Below are positions 59,684 through 64,000 of a DNA stretch of 64,000 nucleotides, piece after piece. The notes beneath the pieces were generated by a model. It was not told the DNA's origin, did no database searches, and saw only the letters and a program-made list of their open reading frames with translations. Numbering within the stretch: position 1 is the first letter of the stretch; every line of letters begins with the position of its first letter. The position numbers were made by a program, and so were the translations under genes. The DNA is from JAEXZL01 sp049943125 (GTDB lineage Bacteria; Bacillota; Clostridia; Clostridiales; Clostridiaceae): the NCBI RefSeq assembly GCF_049943125.1, contig NZ_CP188040.1, forward strand, positions 3,658,001 to 3,722,000. The letters are read 5' to 3'.

Positions 59684-62600
59684 ATGGCTGATATACATAG
59701 TCTCTTCAAAAGATATTATACTAAGGATTTGGAAAAAAATGAATCCTTAACTGTATTTGATTTATTTCAATGGAAAAAGGTAGACGTTCTTTTAAAAGAT
59801 TACAAAACTGGTAAAACTTTAACAGAAATGAAAGACTTAGAATTCCCAACTCATTATTCACAGAACTCCTGTGACATAATAGCTTCTAAATATTTCAGGA
59901 GAGCTGGTGTTCCAACAAAGAGCGGTGCTGAAGAAAGCATGAGAATGGTTGCGGATAGGCTTGTGAGCTTTTGGCGTGATGCTCTCATTGAAGAAGGCAT
60001 AATTAAGACTGAGGAGGAAGCTTCCATTTTCTATGACGAAATGGTTTATGGACTTTTAGCTCAGCTATATGCTCCTAATTCTCCTCAATGGTTTAATACT
60101 GGTTTAGCCTTAAAATATGGCATCAAAGGTTCTCCTCAAGGTAACTATTACTATGATGAAAAGCTGGGTAAGGTTGTAGAATCCCCAGATAACTATACTA
60201 GAACTCAAGCCTCCGCCTGCTTTATTGTTTCCGTAGAAGATAAGCTTCTTGGTGAACATTCTATATCAGAACAATTTGTTACTGAAACTAAGCTATTTAA
60301 AGGTGGTTCAGGAACAGGAACCAATTTCTCCTCTCTTAGAGCTGAAGGAGAAAAGCTATCAGGTGGTGGGGTATCCTCAGGTCTTATGAGCTTCCTAAAA
60401 GGCTTCGATAGGAATGCCGGTGCTATTAAATCTGGTGGAACCACAAGAAGAGCCGCTAAGATGGTATGTATAGATATTGACCATCCTGAAATAGAAGAAT
60501 TTATGAGCTGGAAGGCCAATGAAGAGGATAAGGTTAGAGCTCTCATAAAAATGGGCTATGATTCAGACTTTAATGGAGAGGCTTATGCTACGGTTTCTGG
60601 TCAAAATAGCAATAACTCCATAAGAATATCCGATGAATTTATGCAAAAGGTTACTGATTTACACAAGGATCCAGAATCAGAGATAGAGCTAAAAGGAAGA
60701 CTTGATGATTCCGTAAACAGAAAGGTTAAGGTCAAGAAGCTTTGGGATTTAATGAACGAATCCTCCTGGAAGTGCGCAGATCCTGCTCCACAGTTCAATG
60801 ATACCTTTAATGCATGGCATACTTGCCCTGGTGGAGAAGATGGTGATTACTTTGCAAAGCATAATCAATTAAATTCCACAAACCCTTGTGGAGAGTATGC
60901 TTTCTTAGATGATACCTCCTGTAATCTTTCTTCAATAAATCTGTATAATTTTTACGATGAGAAGACTAATACCTTTGATATGGAGGGCTATCTGCACATT
61001 ATATCCTTTAATCAATTACTTCTGGAAGCATCCATCCAGTGGGGTCAGTATCCAACTAAGGATATAGCAAGAAAAACCTATAACTTCAGAACAACTGGTC
61101 TTGGAGTAGCTAATTTAGCATCACTTTTAATGGTAATGGGCCTCCCTTATGATTCCGAAAGAGCAAGAACTCTAGCCAGCTCCCTTGCTGGAATCCTCAC
61201 AGGACAATCCTATTATGTTTCTTCTCTCATGGCTAAGGCCGTAGGACCTTTTGCTATGTATGATATCAATAAGAATCATATGCTGAGAGTAATCCATAAT
61301 CATGCTATTGCTGCTGGTTCTATCAAAGGTGACTTTATTGATATTAACGTAAAGCCTTATATGGTGGATCACAATCTATTAGAGCTTATGAACTTAGATA
61401 GCTTCAGCGAAACCTTAAAAAATGTTTGGGTTAATGCTTTAGAGTCCGGAAAGCAAAATGGCTATAGAAATGCTCAAGTTACTGTTGTTGCACCTACAGG
61501 TACAATTTCCTTTGCAATGGATTGTGGAGCTACTTCCATAGAACCTTTCTTCAGTCATATAGTATATAAGAAGCTTGCTGGCGGAGGATTTATGACTCTA
61601 GTAAATCCTGTTATAGAATTGTCTCTTAAAAATCTTGGATATACCAGTCAGGAAATTAAGGATATACTGAATTATATAACTAGAACTGAAAAGGTAGAAA
61701 AAGATGGCTATGAATACGAAAAACTGGTAGATGGTAAGATAGAAGGAGCTCCTCATCTTAAGGAAGAGCATTATTCTGTATTTGATACTGCAAATACCTG
61801 TGGTACTGGTAGCAGATTTATAGCTCCAGAAGGCCATGTAAAGATGGTAGCTGCACTATCTCCACTTATATCTGGTGCTATATCAAAGACTGTTAATCTG
61901 CCAAAAACAGCAACAGTAGAGGATATAAAAAATATAACAATACTTTCTTGGAACTTAGGAGTTAAGGGAATAACTATATACAGGGATGGCTGTAAGGCCA
62001 GTCAGCCTCTTAACACCTCTATGGATGAAGAAATAGATAGTAAGCTTGAGGATTTAAGCTACAATGACCTTTTGAAAAGGGCAGAAGAATTGAATTCCAA
62101 TCTTATCAACTATAAGAGAAGAGCTAAGCCTCAAGGGGTAAGGTACGGAAAAACTCATCCTGCACAAATAGACGATGTTAAGATATACACCACTGTTAAC
62201 AGAAACGAAAATGGAGAAATTATTGAAATATATATTTCCACCGATAGAGAAGGAACTATTATTACAGGGCTTCTGAACTCTCTCTCAAAATCAATTTCAG
62301 TTATGCTTCAATACCATGTACCACCTCAGGACATTTCAAGAATGCTTAGAGGTCAGATGTATGAACCACATGGTTTTGTTCAGAGACACCCTTATATAAA
62401 ATACGTATCATCAATTTCCGATTTAATAAGCAAAATTATAGATATAGAACTAGGTGATTATACTAGGTGCCAGGTGAAGCCGGAAGGCTTTGAAAAGAAC
62501 CCTTCATCTGAAATAGCAGCTTCAACCCCAGTAACCTCTACAATAGAAGCATCTCCTATAAAAGTAGAAGAGCCAAAGACAGCTGAAAACACTTCTTCTG

Positions 62601-62731
62601 ATGATAATACTTCATCAAAGGGAGAAAGAGTATATGGCAGCGTATGCCCAACCTGCTCAAGTACTCGTATGGTTCGTAATGGAACCTGCATGCTTTGTCA
62701 GGATTGTGGTTCCACTACAGGCTGTAGCTAA
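59684..62731 (+). CDS. nrdJ: Adenosylcobalamin-dependent (class II) ribonucleotide reductase NrdJ
   Basis: A 1015-residue class II reductase. Active-site residues are visible: Cys179 (SACF), the finger loop NPCGE with Asn400, Cys402 and Glu404, and the partner Cys413. GGSGTGTNFS lies near residue 207. A TSCPD domain follows the barrel (about 835-925), and a C-terminal Cys cluster (CPTC...CMLCQDCGSTTGC) can shuttle reducing power. The enzyme makes dNTPs with a cobalamin radical and works without oxygen. GGGAGG precedes the ATG. It is controlled by NrdR boxes rather than by a B12 riboswitch. Confidence 0.95.
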   Translation: MADIHSLFKRYYTKDLEKNESLTVFDLFQWKKVDVLLKDYKTGKTLTEMKDLEFPTHYSQNSCDIIASKYFRRAGVPTKSGAEESMRMVADRLVSFWRDALIEEGIIKTEEEASIFYDEMVYGLLAQLYAPNSPQWFNTGLALKYGIKGSPQGNYYYDEKLGKVVESPDNYTRTQASACFIVSVEDKLLGEHSISEQFVTETKLFKGGSGTGTNFSSLRAEGEKLSGGGVSSGLMSFLKGFDRNAGAIKSGGTTRRAAKMVCIDIDHPEIEEFMSWKANEEDKVRALIKMGYDSDFNGEAYATVSGQNSNNSIRISDEFMQKVTDLHKDPESEIELKGRLDDSVNRKVKVKKLWDLMNESSWKCADPAPQFNDTFNAWHTCPGGEDGDYFAKHNQLNSTNPCGEYAFLDDTSCNLSSINLYNFYDEKTNTFDMEGYLHIISFNQLLLEASIQWGQYPTKDIARKTYNFRTTGLGVANLASLLMVMGLPYDSERARTLASSLAGILTGQSYYVSSLMAKAVGPFAMYDINKNHMLRVIHNHAIAAGSIKGDFIDINVKPYMVDHNLLELMNLDSFSETLKNVWVNALESGKQNGYRNAQVTVVAPTGTISFAMDCGATSIEPFFSHIVYKKLAGGGFMTLVNPVIELSLKNLGYTSQEIKDILNYITRTEKVEKDGYEYEKLVDGKIEGAPHLKEEHYSVFDTANTCGTGSRFIAPEGHVKMVAALSPLISGAISKTVNLPKTATVEDIKNITILSWNLGVKGITIYRDGCKASQPLNTSMDEEIDSKLEDLSYNDLLKRAEELNSNLINYKRRAKPQGVRYGKTHPAQIDDVKIYTTVNRNENGEIIEIYISTDREGTIITGLLNSLSKSISVMLQYHVPPQDISRMLRGQMYEPHGFVQRHPYIKYVSSISDLISKIIDIELGDYTRCQVKPEGFEKNPSSEIAASTPVTSTIEASPIKVEEPKTAENTSSDDNTSSKGERVYGSVCPTCSSTRMVRNGTCMLCQDCGSTTGCS

Positions 62732-62744
62732 ATTTATCTTTTAT

Positions 62745-62785
62745 AAAAGAGATTATAAAGGTACTATTCTTTATAATCTCTTTTC
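62745..62785 (+). terminator. Intrinsic terminator after nrdJ
   Basis: Perfect 16-bp stem (62745-62760 and 62769-62784) followed by a T-rich run. Confidence 0.85.
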
Positions 62786-62850
62786 TTTTATATCAAAGAT
62801 AATATATGAATCATATAATGTATAATGAACACTACCTAGGAGCTTTTTTT

Positions 62851-63852
62851 ATGGATAAAAAAGCAAATAATCATTATTTAAATCTAAGACATTATTACGG
62901 CATCCCTCACTGCCATACAAATTATTCAACAGGAAAAAGCTCTCCTACGGAGGCTATAGAATATTCAAAAAAGAATAAGCTTGATTATATATTCATAACG
63001 GATCATAACAACTATCTAGAAGATAATACCTTCTTTAAGAATAAGGTTATTTCAAAATGGCGATCCTTAGAAAAGATAATTAAAGGCAATCATAAGAAAA
63101 ATAAGGAATTAATCATAATACGTGGTTTTGAAGTTACTACAACTTATGGCTGCGATATAAATTTGATTAACAGCAAGAGTTTTTTTACCGGTGAAATATC
63201 AGATTATAAAGCCCTTCTCTTATGGTTGATTCTAACTAAGGAATCAATTGGTGGCTTTAACCACCCTAACAAAAAAATATTTTCCTTACCCTATTCCAAA
63301 GAACTTAACAAATATATCCGCTATGTAGAGGTGGGAAATGGTATATATCCTCATAAATATAAAAGATATGATGAAATTTATTTTTCTCTTTTAGATAGAG
63401 GTTGGGAACTGGGCGCTATAAACAGCCAGGATAATCATAAGCTAAACTATGGTGACAGCCAAAATCTTACTGCTGTCATTTGCTCAGAATTAGACAAAAA
63501 AAGTATTATTAAAGCCTATAGTGAATTAAGAATCTTTTCTACAGAATCAAAAACCTTTACCCTATACTATTATATTAATGATATTTTAATGGGTGGCACC
63601 CTCCCCTATGAAGAGAACCTGATGTTAAACTTTAATATAATTTGTGAGGATAAGGAAAATAAAATTTACTCTGTAGAAATAATATCAAATGGAGGAAAAA
63701 TAATAAAATCTATAGATAATCTAGAGCTTCACAGAGTTAGATATTTGTTTTCTATTCCCTCATTAGTAAATAATACTTATTATGTAGTGAGAGTTTATTT
63801 TGACAAAAAAAAGGAGAGAGAAGCATTAAGCTCACCAATATTCGTAAAATAA
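62851..63852 (+). CDS. PHP-domain metal-dependent hydrolase-like protein
   Basis: About 333 residues. The N-terminal PHP domain has HCHTNYSTG (HxH), ITDHNNY and, further on, GGFNHPN and NSQDNHK, which are the usual metal-binding positions. It resembles stand-alone PHP phosphoesterases of the COG0613 type. A beta-rich C-terminal region (about 240-333) is of unknown role. ATG at 62851 with TAGGAG; the in-frame ATG at 62806 lacks a site. Single gene with a hairpin terminator. Confidence 0.82.
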   Translation: MDKKANNHYLNLRHYYGIPHCHTNYSTGKSSPTEAIEYSKKNKLDYIFITDHNNYLEDNTFFKNKVISKWRSLEKIIKGNHKKNKELIIIRGFEVTTTYGCDINLINSKSFFTGEISDYKALLLWLILTKESIGGFNHPNKKIFSLPYSKELNKYIRYVEVGNGIYPHKYKRYDEIYFSLLDRGWELGAINSQDNHKLNYGDSQNLTAVICSELDKKSIIKAYSELRIFSTESKTFTLYYYINDILMGGTLPYEENLMLNFNIICEDKENKIYSVEIISNGGKIIKSIDNLELHRVRYLFSIPSLVNNTYYVVRVYFDKKKEREALSSPIFVK

Positions 63853-63880
63853 TAAAAAGCTCTTAAAGAGCTTTTTATTT
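63851..63880. terminator. Bidirectional terminator at the right end
   Basis: AATAAAAAGCTCTT/AAGAGCTTTTTATT inverted repeat after the PHP gene; it also overlaps the stop codon of the convergent minus-strand gene. Confidence 0.88.
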
Positions 63881-64000
63881 TTTATCTTTCGAGCTATACT
63901 TTACTCTATTAGGCTTTGCTTTTGGCCTAATTTTAATCTTCTTAGCCTCTTCTTTTTTTAGTTTAGTTAAGTCAACAAACCATAAGAAGAGCACTACAAA
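63875..64000 (-). CDS. C-terminus of an unidentified minus-strand protein, cut by the window edge
   Basis: The frame is open from base 64000 to a TAA at 63875-63877. The 41 visible residues start hydrophobic (FVVLFLWFVDL), perhaps the end of a membrane helix, and continue as a lysine- and arginine-rich tail (KKEEAKKIKIRPKAKPNRVK). A terminator hairpin sits at the stop codon, which supports a real gene end. I do not recognise the family. Confidence 0.55.
   Translation of the reverse strand, partial: FVVLFLWFVDLTKLKKEEAKKIKIRPKAKPNRVKYSSKDKK

Overview
The window looks like a stretch of core chromosome from an AT-rich, anaerobic, endospore-forming Firmicute of the Clostridium type. The evidence is low GC, strong AGGAGG ribosome-binding sites, sporulation genes (an alpha/beta-type small acid-soluble spore protein, YtxC, a PdaB-type and a PdaA-type deacetylase), T-box leaders on tRNA-synthetase genes, an Rnf complex, a ferredoxin-dependent indolepyruvate oxidoreductase and a B12-dependent ribonucleotide reductase. 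I see no insertion sequence, prophage, CRISPR array or rRNA. Both ends of the window cut genes: a PdaA-type deacetylase on the left and an unidentified minus-strand gene on the right.

Layout. 1-6.2 kb: end of pdaA, then minus-strand fchA and hutH (histidine and one-carbon metabolism), then a four-gene operon of a TPR protein, a Wzz-type membrane adaptor, a BY-kinase and its PHP-type phosphatase. 6.3-11 kb: L25/Ctc, an Orn/Lys/Arg-type decarboxylase on the plus strand, and iorAB. 11.3-25.8 kb, all minus strand: mutS2, a U32 protein, zapA, pheT, pheS with a Phe T-box, an RNA methyltransferase, ktrA-ktrB, then infC-rpmI-rplT behind an L20 leader, and ytxC. 26.7-27.05 kb: a four-tRNA operon (Val, Phe, Gly, Cys). 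27-33 kb: hslO with a methyltransferase, a SASP, and the acetylase-branch diaminopimelate/lysine genes dapA, dapB, patA and dapD. 33-38.9 kb: a double-OB SSB-like protein, a PdaB-type deacetylase, two COG0523 (CobW) GTPases, a DUF4364 regulator, a beta-propeller protein and a TSCPD protein. 38.9-46.1 kb: valS with a Val T-box, and a giant activase/dehydratase-like protein. 46-50.6 kb: a TPR protein, a membrane transglutaminase, recX, an M16 protease and a YmfI-type reductase. 50.7-56 kb: the rnfCDGEAB operon. 56.2-64 kb: a possible structured RNA, nadE, yaaR, a gamma-carbonic-anhydrase-like protein, nrdJ behind two NrdR boxes, and a PHP-domain protein.

How the genes connect. IorAB makes reduced ferredoxin from aryl pyruvates, and Rnf normally couples ferredoxin oxidation to NAD+ reduction and ion pumping. 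The Rnf here is unusual. Its RnfC keeps both 4Fe-4S clusters but lacks the glycine-rich FMN/NADH motif, its RnfG has two FMN-binding domains, and the predicted flavin-attachment residue is Ser in RnfD and in the first RnfG domain. The Phe and Val T-boxes carry TTC and GTA specifiers that match the anticodons of tRNA-Phe(GAA) and tRNA-Val(UAC) encoded in the same window. infC appears to start at a rare AUU codon. The best candidates for something new are the Rnf variant, a possible structured RNA between rnfC and nadE, a CobW-UPF0703 fusion, and the giant protein that carries two complete activase domains.
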